7,441 nucleotides of DNA from Flavobacteriales bacterium. Lineage in GTDB: Bacteria > Bacteroidota > Bacteroidia > Flavobacteriales_E > Vicingaceae. Of this stretch, positions 1 to 6,225 are shown one piece after another. The position numbers and the translations under genes were made by a program. Location: contig JAESUI010000208.1 in NCBI GenBank assembly GCA_016763135.1, forward strand, positions 1 through 7,441. The letters are read 5' to 3'. The first letter of the stretch is position 1; every line of letters begins with the position of its first letter. Under the pieces are notes generated by a model. That model did not search any database. It saw nothing but the letters and a program-made list of their open reading frames with translations, and was not told the DNA's origin.

Positions 1-945
1 ATAATCATTAAATGAATTAACTATTTGATTTGGAGAAGGTTGAGACGATTGAGTTATTATTCTTTTTGGTGACTCTCCTGTATTACTGAAAGTAATAAAA
101 TAGTAAGTAGTATCACTAAATTTGTTTATATCGTGCTCATACATAAATGTCACAGAATTATATTCCCATGAGTGCGGTGACTGCCCATAAAACAATACAT
201 AATCCCCCTGATCAAAAGAGCCATCAAGAGCTCCTTCTACATGAACTGCATTTTGTTGTATATCATCTTCTCTAAAAATTGAGTTCAATGTAGGAAGCAT
301 TTTACCACCATTTCCATAGAGCTTAAAGTTATTTGGATTTAAATTATCAATATCCATCCCCATGTTTTTCAAGAAATTATAAGTCAACTTAAAAACTCCA
401 TCTTTTAATACCGCTATTTTATACCAATCTCCAGTTTCCAATACCGAATTTGTTCCAAAAGCCTTATTATTAATATAGTTAGAGTGAGTTTTCTGAGTTA
501 CTACTTGTATTTGATATTTTATAACCCTTTGATATTGACCTCTTTTTGAATTATAAATTATTGGAGTAAAAATAATTTCTCCATAATTTATTTTTTTACT
601 CGTTACATTTAAAAAGTGTAATCCAATATCATTTTTAATAAAATCAACACCTGAAATTCCTTTAATTTTAGTTTCATCAACATCTTCATATTGTATATTA
701 ATAATATTAAGACTTATTATTTTTTCTTGATTTAACTTTAATTGCGTTGAATAAACACCTAAAAAGTCCTTTTTTTCATCATATTTAACATTTTTAAAGG
801 ATAAAAAATTCTTAGTTGTTAGCTCATCAATTTTAGAAACGATATTCTCATTCCAGACAATTTCTTCTACCACTAAAATATTACTAGAATATAGAAATAG
901 CGGGCTTAATAGACTAATGAAGAATATAAATTTATAGTGTTTCAT
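1..945 (-). CDS. porU: PorU, type IX secretion system sortase (N-terminal 315 residues; gene continues past the left edge)
   Basis: Reading the minus strand from the ATG at 945-943 gives 315 codons without a stop to position 1, so the 3' part is outside the window. Residues 1-21 are a signal peptide (Lys-containing start, then a run rich in Phe, Ile and Leu). Residues 22-165 are a divergent beta-rich region. Residues 180-260 carry the motifs I recognise from PorU N-terminal domains: DGVFKL (182-187), LYGNGGKMLP (209-218), REDDIQQNAV (225-234) and DGSFDQGDYVLFYG (241-254). In the family, the gingipain-like C25 protease domain lies further downstream; it is not visible here. PorU removes the C-terminal signal of T9SS cargo at the outer membrane and attaches A-LPS, working with PorV, PorQ and PorZ. 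The full protein usually exceeds 1,000 residues. The adjacent PorP-like and gldJ genes support the call. porV may follow beyond the edge (inference). There is no Shine-Dalgarno; the start has an AT-rich leader. Confidence 0.87.
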   Translation of the reverse strand, partial: MKHYKFIFFISLLSPLFLYSSNILVVEEIVWNENIVSKIDELTTKNFLSFKNVKYDEKKDFLGVYSTQLKLNQEKIISLNIINIQYEDVDETKIKGISGVDFIKNDIGLHFLNVTSKKINYGEIIFTPIIYNSKRGQYQRVIKYQIQVVTQKTHSNYINNKAFGTNSVLETGDWYKIAVLKDGVFKLTYNFLKNMGMDIDNLNPNNFKLYGNGGKMLPTLNSIFREDDIQQNAVHVEGALDGSFDQGDYVLFYGQSPHSWEYNSVTFMYEHDINKFSDTTYYFITFSNTGESPKRIITQSSQPSPNQIVNSFNDY

Positions 946-987
946 ACAATAATATAAACGAAATTAAGATTATTTAACGTATATTTA

Positions 988-1017
988 CAAATTAATTTTC
1001 ATGCAAAAACGTAACAA
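988..1017 (-). promoter_or_regulatory. Candidate porU promoter
   Basis: On the minus strand a TTG (plus-strand CAA at 1015-1017, preceded by a T-run) is followed after 19 bases by TTAATTTG (995-988). This matches the Bacteroidota -7 consensus TAnnTTTG except at the second base. The spacing is ideal, and transcription would start about 35 bases before the porU ATG. The imperfect -7 box and the AT-rich background keep this moderate. Confidence 0.4.
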
Positions 1018-1055
1018 AAAGTTAAATATTGTTTTCATAAGTATATCAAATTATT

Positions 1056-1063
1056 TACATTTG
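1056..1063 (+). promoter_or_regulatory. -7 promoter box for the PorP-like gene
   Basis: TACATTTG is an exact match to the Bacteroidota -7 element TAnnTTTG. It lies about 50 bases upstream of the ATG at 1117. The nearest upstream TTG (1029-1031) is 24 bases away, slightly longer than the usual 17-23, so the -33 element is weak. An AAAGG at 1106-1110, 6 bases before the ATG, is the only ribosome-binding-like sequence in a suitable place for any complete gene here. Confidence 0.5.
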
Positions 1064-1116
1064 GAACTTTGCAAGAGTATTTTGCGTAAAAAATAATTTA
1101 AGATTAAAGGTAATAT

Positions 1117-2094
1117 ATGTTGAAAAGGTCTATACTTAAGACAGGTTTTATAGCTATTGTGTCGCTGTTTTTGGCAAATGATTTGTTTGCTCAAGATCCG
1201 TTATTTACTCAATTCTATGCTAACCCTTTATATCTAAATCCAGCTTTTGCTGGAACAGCTCACTGCCCTAGAGTTTCATTAAACTATAGGAATCAATGGC
1301 CAGGAATTAGTGGTTCATTTGTCACAACCAGTGCTTCTTATGATCAACATGTTGATGCGTTATCTGGCGGACTTGGTCTTCTAGTGTGGAATGATAGAGC
1401 TGGGGAGGGAACACTGAACACCACTAACGTAAGTGGTATGTACTCTTACCAAATCCCAATTACTCGAAGATTTTCGATTAAAGCCGGCCTACAAGCAACA
1501 TGGGCTCAAAAAAAAGTAGATTGGAGCAAACTAACTTTTGGAGACATGATAGATGCAAGGAGAGGGTTTATCTACAACACAAATGAAATACAAAGAGATG
1601 AACCGGCTAACTACGTTGATTTCTCTGTTGGTGTTCTAGGTTTTAGTGAAAAATATTTTGTGGGGTTTGCTGTAAACCATTTAGCTGAGCCTGACGAGTC
1701 TGTTATTGAAGGAACAAGCCCATTACCAAGAAAATACACTCTCCATGGTGGGGCTGTTATACCTATAGAAAGCAAGGGAGAACCAGCTTCTTTATCACCA
1801 AATATAATAATTCAGTTGCAACAAAATTTTTTACAAATAAATTTTGGGATGTATTTCTCAAAAGGCCCAATAATTGGTGGGCTTTGGTATAGACACGCTG
1901 GTTCAAACACTGATGCTTTTACTGCATTGGTTGGGTTTCAAGCCGGAATAATGAAATTTGGGTATAGTTATGATATTACTATCTCCAAATTAACAAACAC
2001 CACTGCAGGAGCCCACGAGTTTTCGGTTGGTTTAAATTTCGATTGCAAACCTAAGAAAAGAAGGTTTAGAACAATAAGTTGCCCTTCTTTTTAG
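1117..2094 (+). CDS. PorP/SprF-family type IX secretion outer-membrane protein
   Basis: A 325-residue protein of the PorP/SprF family, the usual family size. Residues 1-25 form a signal peptide (KR start, hydrophobic core about 10-20, cleavage expected after LFA-25). The mature protein opens with the family hallmark QDPLFTQFYANPLYLNPAFAG (given as two parts: QDPLFTQFYA 26-35 and NPLYLNPAFAG 36-46). Alternating glycine/aromatic strands follow, suggesting a roughly 14-strand outer-membrane barrel. Near the C-terminus GYSYDITIS (282-290) and AGAHEFSVGL (297-306) are also family-typical. The tail has Cys310, a basic KPKKRRFR stretch, and a terminal CPSF (Cys322). PorP is needed for T9SS function, and SprF-type paralogues handle attachment of particular exported proteins; which role this copy plays cannot be told from sequence, so no symbol is given. 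It sits 33 bases ahead of gldJ and is divergent from porU, which points to a role at the core T9SS rather than with one cargo (inference). Confidence 0.9.
   Translation: MLKRSILKTGFIAIVSLFLANDLFAQDPLFTQFYANPLYLNPAFAGTAHCPRVSLNYRNQWPGISGSFVTTSASYDQHVDALSGGLGLLVWNDRAGEGTLNTTNVSGMYSYQIPITRRFSIKAGLQATWAQKKVDWSKLTFGDMIDARRGFIYNTNEIQRDEPANYVDFSVGVLGFSEKYFVGFAVNHLAEPDESVIEGTSPLPRKYTLHGGAVIPIESKGEPASLSPNIIIQLQQNFLQINFGMYFSKGPIIGGLWYRHAGSNTDAFTALVGFQAGIMKFGYSYDITISKLTNTTAGAHEFSVGLNFDCKPKKRRFRTISCPSF
2056..2091 (+). other. Inverted repeat at the end of the PorP-like gene (possible weak terminator or attenuator)
   Basis: AAAAGAAGG (2056-2064) is perfectly complementary to CCTTCTTTT (2083-2091), giving a 9-bp stem with an 18-base loop, followed by a T-rich stretch. 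It lies in the last codons of the PorP-like gene, and its loop contains most of the -33 element of the gldJ promoter. The stem has only three G-C pairs and the loop is long, so a terminating function is uncertain. Confidence 0.3.
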
Positions 2095-2107
2095 TTTATT
2101 ATATTTG
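2079..2107 (+). promoter_or_regulatory. gldJ promoter
   Basis: TTG (2079-2081), an 18-base spacer, and TATATTTG (2100-2107) form a full match to the Bacteroidota promoter consensus (TTG, 17-23 bases, TAnnTTTG). The -33 element lies inside the last codons of the PorP-like gene and the -7 box just after its stop codon. A transcript from here would start around 2112-2114, leaving a leader of about 15 bases before the gldJ ATG at 2128. gldJ can therefore probably be expressed apart from its upstream neighbour. Confidence 0.6.
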
Positions 2108-2127
2108 CATTATCAAACTTAATAGTT

Positions 2128-3627
2128 ATGAAAGTACAAGAAAAAGGAACAAAGTATTTGATTTTATTAATGTTAGCAATTCCATTAATTTTTTCATCGT
2201 GTAAAAAAGAAACATCTAGCTCTACTGGATGGAATTATAATGATCCTAAAAACGGAGGTTTTCAAAAAATACCTTATTTAGAACAAGAAACTGGCCCTGG
2301 ATTAGTTTTAATCGAAGGCGGTAGGTTTACCATGGGCAGAGTAGAACAAGAAGTTCACTATGACTGGAATAATATCCCAAGAACTGTTACTGTGTCATCA
2401 TTTTACATGGATGAAACAGAAGTAACTAACTTCAATTATACAGAGTATCTTTATTGGCTAGAAAGAGTTTATTTAGCCGATTATCCTGAAGTTTACAGAA
2501 AAGCTTTACCAGATACTTTAGTTTGGAGAAGTAAATTAGCATACAATGAGCCTTATGTAGACTTCTACCTAAGACATCCAGCGTATAGAGATTATCCAGT
2601 AGTTGGAGTAAACTGGCTACAAGCTAATGATTATTGTGCGTGGAGAACTGACAGAGTAAATGAAATTATATTGATTAGAGAAGGTTTATTTGAGCATTAT
2701 CCAAATCAGATTAATGAAGACAACTTCAATACTGAGGCCTATATTTTAGGACAATATGAAAGTGGAAAAAGAGTTGATGGTATTCCTGATTTAAACCCAA
2801 ACAAAGAATATAGAAATGTAACTATTGAAGATGGAATTTTATTACCAAAATATAGACTGCCAACTGAGGCAGAGTGGGAATATGCTGCTTATGGTTTAAT
2901 TGGTAATACTATTGAGGAGTTAATTCCAGACAGAAAACTTTACCCATGGAATGGTCATGCGATTAGAAATTCTAATGAAAAATACATTGGGCAAATATTA
3001 GCAAATTTCAAAAGAGGAAGAGGTGATAATATGGGGGTTGCTGGAGCATTAAATGATAATGCTGACATTACAGCTCCTGTTTACGCTTATTGGCCAAATG
3101 ATTACGGATTATATAACATGGCAGGAAATGTGAGTGAATGGGTAATGGATGTTTATAGACCTCTTTCACTAGAAGATAATGATGATTTTAGACCATTTAG
3201 AGGGAATGTTTATCAAACAAAAGTACTTGATGAAGAAGGTACTATTATGGAAAAAGACAGTTTAGGTCACATTATATATAGAGATGTTGACCCTAAGCTT
3301 GACAACTTACAAGCTCGTAGAAATTATAAACAAGCTGATAATATTGATTATTTAGATGGACATTGGGAATCAAATGTTAACTACATGGAGCTAGTAGATG
3401 ACCCAAGTCAAGGAAAAGCTGACCCACTAAAAACCATGTATCAATTTGGAGAAACTTCATTAATAAATGATAAAGCAAGAGTTTACAAAGGTGCTTCTTG
3501 GAAAGACAGAGCTTATTGGGCTGTTCCTGGAACCAGAAGATATTTAACTGAAGACCAATCTACATCATATATCGGGTTTAGATGCGCGATGACTAGATTA
3601 GGAAGTCCAATTGGAATGGGATATTAA
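2128..3627 (+). CDS. gldJ: GldJ, gliding-motility and T9SS-associated lipoprotein
   Basis: A 499-residue lipoprotein. The signal peptide (hydrophobic core about 10-22) ends in IFSSC, with Cys25 the likely lipidated residue. A sulfatase-modifying-factor (FGE/SUMF1) fold follows: GPGLVLIEGGRFTMGR (56-71), FYMDETEVTNFNY (92-104), YPVVGVNWLQANDYCAWR (156-173), RLPTEAEWEYAA (243-254), YGLYNMAGNVSEWVMD (326-341), KGASW (454-458) and YIGFRCAM (481-488). Asn-Trp-Lys-rich details such as YNDPKNGGF and LPDTLVW are GldJ-like rather than GldK-like. The FGE catalytic cysteines, normally just after the RGGS-type motif, are absent, so a structural role is expected. In Flavobacterium johnsoniae GldJ is required for gliding and T9SS function, and its C-terminal end influences motor rotation direction. 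This copy is somewhat shorter than the roughly 560 residues I recall there. Location: outer membrane. It has its own promoter and a strong terminator. There is no Shine-Dalgarno. Confidence 0.93.
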   Translation: MKVQEKGTKYLILLMLAIPLIFSSCKKETSSSTGWNYNDPKNGGFQKIPYLEQETGPGLVLIEGGRFTMGRVEQEVHYDWNNIPRTVTVSSFYMDETEVTNFNYTEYLYWLERVYLADYPEVYRKALPDTLVWRSKLAYNEPYVDFYLRHPAYRDYPVVGVNWLQANDYCAWRTDRVNEIILIREGLFEHYPNQINEDNFNTEAYILGQYESGKRVDGIPDLNPNKEYRNVTIEDGILLPKYRLPTEAEWEYAAYGLIGNTIEELIPDRKLYPWNGHAIRNSNEKYIGQILANFKRGRGDNMGVAGALNDNADITAPVYAYWPNDYGLYNMAGNVSEWVMDVYRPLSLEDNDDFRPFRGNVYQTKVLDEEGTIMEKDSLGHIIYRDVDPKLDNLQARRNYKQADNIDYLDGHWESNVNYMELVDDPSQGKADPLKTMYQFGETSLINDKARVYKGASWKDRAYWAVPGTRRYLTEDQSTSYIGFRCAMTRLGSPIGMGY

Positions 3628-3650
3628 CAAAAGATAATTAAATACTTTTC

Positions 3651-3683
3651 AAAAACCTCTAACTTATAGTTAGAGGTTTTTTT
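3651..3683 (+). terminator. Strong intrinsic terminator after gldJ
   Basis: A perfect 14-bp stem, AAAAACCTCTAACT (3651-3664) against AGTTAGAGGTTTTT (3668-3681), with a 3-base loop (TAT) and a seven-T run (3677-3683). It begins 23 bases after the gldJ stop. The A-run on the other side means it could also work on the minus strand, but no minus-strand gene ends here. Confidence 0.9.
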
Positions 3684-3690
3684 ATGTTTA
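3683..3690 (+). promoter_or_regulatory. Possible murF -7 box
   Basis: TATGTTTA matches TAnnTTTG at all but the last base and directly follows the terminator T-run. It is only 4 bases before the murF ATG (3695), so a transcript from it would be almost leaderless. No TTG lies 17-23 bases upstream. It is the only promoter-like sequence I see between the terminator and murF. Confidence 0.25.
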
Positions 3691-3694
3691 CAAT

Positions 3695-4981
3695 ATGAAG
3701 ATTGAAGCATTATATGAGATATTTAAATCTCACTCATCTATTTCAACTGATACAAGAAAAATAACAGAAAACTGTTTATTCTTTGCACTGAAAGGTGATA
3801 CTTTTAATGGAAATAAATTTGCAAAAGATGCCATAGATAAAGGTGCAGCTTATTCAATTATTGATAAAAAAGAGTATAAGGTCTCAGACCAATATATTCT
3901 TGTTAATGATGTCTTGGAAACATTACAGCAATTAGCAAATTACCACAGAAAACAATTTAACATTCCTTTTATTGGAATTACAGGAACAAATGGAAAAACA
4001 ACTACCAAAGAATTTGTAAATGCCGTACTAAGTAAAAAATTTAAAACAAGCTTCACTCAAGGCAACTTGAATAATCATATTGGAGTTCCCCTCACATTAT
4101 TGTCAATACCATCTGATTGCGAAATAGCAATTATAGAAATGGGAGCCAATCATGTTGGTGAAATAGGTTTTTTATGTAAAATAGCAGAGCCCAATTATGG
4201 TATCATTACCAATATTGGAACAGCTCACATTGAAGGTTTCGGAAGTATTGATAATATTAAGAAAACAAAAAATGAACTCTATCAATTTGTCCAATCAGTA
4301 AACGGAAAAATTTTTGTTAATGCTCACAATCAAATTTTAATCGATCTATCATATGATTTAAATAAAATCACTTATGGAACTGTAAATGCTGACTGTAACG
4401 GTAAATTACTATCCTCTACCCCATCAGTTAAGTTAGAATGGAATGATGAAACCATAACTTCTAAATTATATGGAAGCTATAACTATGAAAATATTTTAGC
4501 AGCTATATGTATAGCTAATTATTTTAAAGTTCCTTCTAACGAAATAAAAGAAGCAATCGAAGAATATGAACCTACCAATAACCGTTCTCAAATTATAGAA
4601 ATAGGAAAAAATACTTTATTTCTAGATGCGTACAATGCTAACCCAACAAGCATGAATGCAGCAATAAACACTTTTATTGAAAATGATTCGGATAACAAAT
4701 TAATGATTTTAGGAGATATGTTGGAGCTAGGCAATATTAGTCAGTCAGAACATCAAAAAATTGTGGATAAAGTTAAAGAAGCAAGAATCAACACTTTATT
4801 TGTGGGTAATGAATTTAATACCGTTTCTAATAAATATGATTATACTTACCTAAAAAATGTTGGTGAAATCATCGATTGGTTAAAACATTCAGGATTAATT
4901 AATTATCAAATCCTAATAAAGGGCTCTAGAGGAATTCATTTAGAAGGAATTGTAGAATATTTACAAAAAAAGGGAAGTTAA
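3695..4981 (+). CDS. murF: MurF, UDP-N-acetylmuramoyl-tripeptide--D-alanyl-D-alanine ligase
   Basis: Cytoplasmic ATP-dependent ligase that adds D-Ala-D-Ala to UDP-MurNAc-tripeptide, the last soluble step of peptidoglycan precursor synthesis. The 428 residues are complete, and a little shorter than E. coli MurF, as is usual in Bacteroidota. The N-terminal substrate-binding domain (1-85) has STDTRK (17-22) and FFALKGDTFNGN (29-40). The Mur ligase central domain has the ATP loop GTNGKTTTKEF (97-107), GNLNNHIGVPLT (123-134), IIEMGANHVGEIG (146-158) and TNIGTAHIEGFGS (172-184). Lys192 in TKNEL is at the place of the carbamylated lysine (inference). The C-terminal domain has NNRSQ (295-299), DAYNANPTSMNAA (311-323), ILGDMLELG (338-346) and KGSRG (409-413). 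The ATG start fits the family N-terminus. gldJ followed by murF is an order I recall from other Flavobacteriia. Its expression is puzzling because a strong terminator ends only 11 bases upstream. Confidence 0.97.
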   Translation: MKIEALYEIFKSHSSISTDTRKITENCLFFALKGDTFNGNKFAKDAIDKGAAYSIIDKKEYKVSDQYILVNDVLETLQQLANYHRKQFNIPFIGITGTNGKTTTKEFVNAVLSKKFKTSFTQGNLNNHIGVPLTLLSIPSDCEIAIIEMGANHVGEIGFLCKIAEPNYGIITNIGTAHIEGFGSIDNIKKTKNELYQFVQSVNGKIFVNAHNQILIDLSYDLNKITYGTVNADCNGKLLSSTPSVKLEWNDETITSKLYGSYNYENILAAICIANYFKVPSNEIKEAIEEYEPTNNRSQIIEIGKNTLFLDAYNANPTSMNAAINTFIENDSDNKLMILGDMLELGNISQSEHQKIVDKVKEARINTLFVGNEFNTVSNKYDYTYLKNVGEIIDWLKHSGLINYQILIKGSRGIHLEGIVEYLQKKGS

Positions 4982-4999
4982 AAACAACTTCCCTTTTTT
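4965..4999. terminator. Bidirectional intrinsic terminator between convergent murF and acyl-CoA dehydrogenase genes
   Basis: A 14-bp perfect stem: AAAAAAGGGAAGTT (4966-4979) pairs with AACTTCCCTTTTTT (4986-4999) around a 6-base loop (AAAAAC). The T-run at 4994-4999 ends murF transcripts. The A-run at 4965-4971 reads as T7 on the minus strand and ends dehydrogenase transcripts. The left arm covers the last codons of murF, and the TAA stop (4979-4981) straddles arm and loop. Confidence 0.9.
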
Positions 5000-5018
5000 A
5001 TATTTATATAATTAAATT

Positions 5019-6161
5019 TTAATCCCTCAAAATAGAACGAGAAATTACAATTTTCTGAATTTCAGTTGTTCCTTCATAAATCTGTGTAATTTTTGCATCA
5101 CGCATTAAACGCTCAACATGGTATTCTTTTACAAAACCATAACCACCATGCACTTGAATGGCTTCAGTAGTCACCCACATTGCTACTTTTGAAGCAAAAG
5201 CTTTTGCCATAGCACCTTCTTTAGTAAAATCTTTTTTCTGTTCTTTCAACCAAGCCGCTTTGAAACATAACATTCTTGCTGCTTCTATTTCTGTAGCCAT
5301 ATCTGCTAATTTAAAAGCAATTGCTTGATGCTTGCATATTGGTTTACCAAAAGTTTCTCTTTCTTTTGAATAAGCTAATGCCAATTCATATGCCCCAGAA
5401 GCAATTCCTAATGCTTGAGAAGCAATACCAATTCTGCCACCTGAAAGAACGGTCATTGCAAACTTAAAACCAAAACCATCTTCTCCTATCCTATTTTCTT
5501 TTGGAACTTTTACATCATTAAATAATAACGTATGTGTGTCAGAAGCTCTAATACCTAACTTATTTTCTTTAGCTCCTACCTTGAACCCTTCCATTCCTTT
5601 TTCAACAATAAAGGCATTTATTCCTCTATGTCCTTTATCTCTATCAGTTTGAGCAATTACAATATGAAATGAAGCCGAATTTCCACTGGTAATCCAGTTC
5701 TTTGTTCCATTTAACAAATAATAATCTCCTTTATCTTCTGCTGTAGTTTGTTGTGATGTTGCATCCGACCCGGCAGATGGTTCTGATAAACAAAATGCAC
5801 CAATTTTTTCTCCTTTAGCACAAGGAACTAAATATTTTTGCTTTTGTTCTTCAGTACCAAACTTTTCAATTCCCCAACAATAAAGTGAATTATTAACAGA
5901 CATAACTACAGAACACGATGCATCTACTTTAGAAATTTCTTCCATTGCCAATACATAGGAAATAGTATCCATCCCTCCTCCTCCATATTTCGGATCAACC
6001 ATCATTCCTAAAAACCCTAATTCACCCAACTGTTTAATCTCTTCAGTAGGAAATTGTTGCTTCTCATCTCTTTCTATTACACCTGGTTTTAAAACATTCT
6101 GAGCAAAATCTCTTGCAGCATCTCTAACAGCTAAATGTTCTTCCGTTAATTCTATATTCAT
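5019..6161 (-). CDS. Acyl-CoA dehydrogenase (short-chain/butyryl-CoA type)
   Basis: FAD-dependent enzyme that oxidises acyl-CoA to trans-2-enoyl-CoA and passes electrons to electron-transfer flavoprotein in the cytoplasm. All 380 residues are present, the normal family length. Layout: N-terminal helical domain (1-115) with LGFLGMMVDPKYGGGGMD (48-65); central beta domain with the first family signature CLSEPSAGSDATS (124-136) and the FAD-contact NWITSG (155-160); C-terminal helical domain with RETFGKPICKHQAIAFKLADMA (268-289, given as the RETFGKPI and QAIAFKLADMA parts) and the second signature starting at QVHGGYGF (336-343). Glu363 in IYEGTTEIQ is the catalytic base in the position used by short-chain dehydrogenases. 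Whether the substrate is butyryl-CoA or a branched-chain acyl-CoA cannot be settled from sequence. It is a single-gene unit between a well-formed promoter and a shared terminator. The leader AAAAATAAAAATAAAAA just before the ATG is A-rich, as in well-translated Bacteroidota genes without a Shine-Dalgarno. Confidence 0.97.
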   Translation of the reverse strand: MNIELTEEHLAVRDAARDFAQNVLKPGVIERDEKQQFPTEEIKQLGELGFLGMMVDPKYGGGGMDTISYVLAMEEISKVDASCSVVMSVNNSLYCWGIEKFGTEEQKQKYLVPCAKGEKIGAFCLSEPSAGSDATSQQTTAEDKGDYYLLNGTKNWITSGNSASFHIVIAQTDRDKGHRGINAFIVEKGMEGFKVGAKENKLGIRASDTHTLLFNDVKVPKENRIGEDGFGFKFAMTVLSGGRIGIASQALGIASGAYELALAYSKERETFGKPICKHQAIAFKLADMATEIEAARMLCFKAAWLKEQKKDFTKEGAMAKAFASKVAMWVTTEAIQVHGGYGFVKEYHVERLMRDAKITQIYEGTTEIQKIVISRSILRD

Positions 6162-6173
6162 CGTTTTTATTTT

Positions 6174-6181
6174 TATTTTTG
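6174..6181 (+). promoter_or_regulatory. -7 promoter box for anmK
   Basis: TATTTTTG is an exact match to TAnnTTTG on the plus strand. It would start transcription near 6187 and leave about 39 bases of leader before the anmK ATG. No TTG lies 17-23 bases upstream. The box is embedded in the T5-A-T5-A-T5 run that also forms the dehydrogenase leader on the other strand, so it could be a by-product of that A-rich leader. Confidence 0.35.
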
Positions 6182-6190
6182 AAAGGAGAA

Positions 6191-6220
6191 CAAATGTAAT
6201 TTTTTAATTCAGATTTTCAA
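6191..6220 (-). promoter_or_regulatory. Acyl-CoA dehydrogenase promoter
   Basis: On the minus strand TTG (plus CAA at 6218-6220, extended by a T-run), a 19-base spacer, and TACATTTG (6198-6191) match both elements and the spacing of the Bacteroidota consensus exactly. Transcription should start around 6184-6186, giving a leader of about 24 bases. The -33 element lies within 6 bases of the anmK start codon on the opposite strand. Confidence 0.65.
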
Positions 6221-6225
6221 AAAAA

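Noticed and set aside
946..1116. Search for a small gene, RNA or riboswitch in the porU/PorP-like spacer
   Set aside because: The sequence is AT-rich with no extended frame with a plausible start, no stable GC-containing stem and no recognisable riboswitch core; only promoter-like elements were supportable.
1861..1885. Inverted repeats (AAAG/CTTT with CCCA/TGGG, and CCAAT/ATTGG) within the PorP-like gene
   Set aside because: They fall on a conserved Gly-Pro-Ile-Ile-Gly-Gly-Leu barrel segment where repeated Gly and Pro codons produce such symmetry; no T-run follows and there is no reason to expect regulation there.
6164..6181. Tandem TTTTTA repeat
   Set aside because: Fewer than three copies, and better explained as the A-rich translation leader of the dehydrogenase gene on the other strand.
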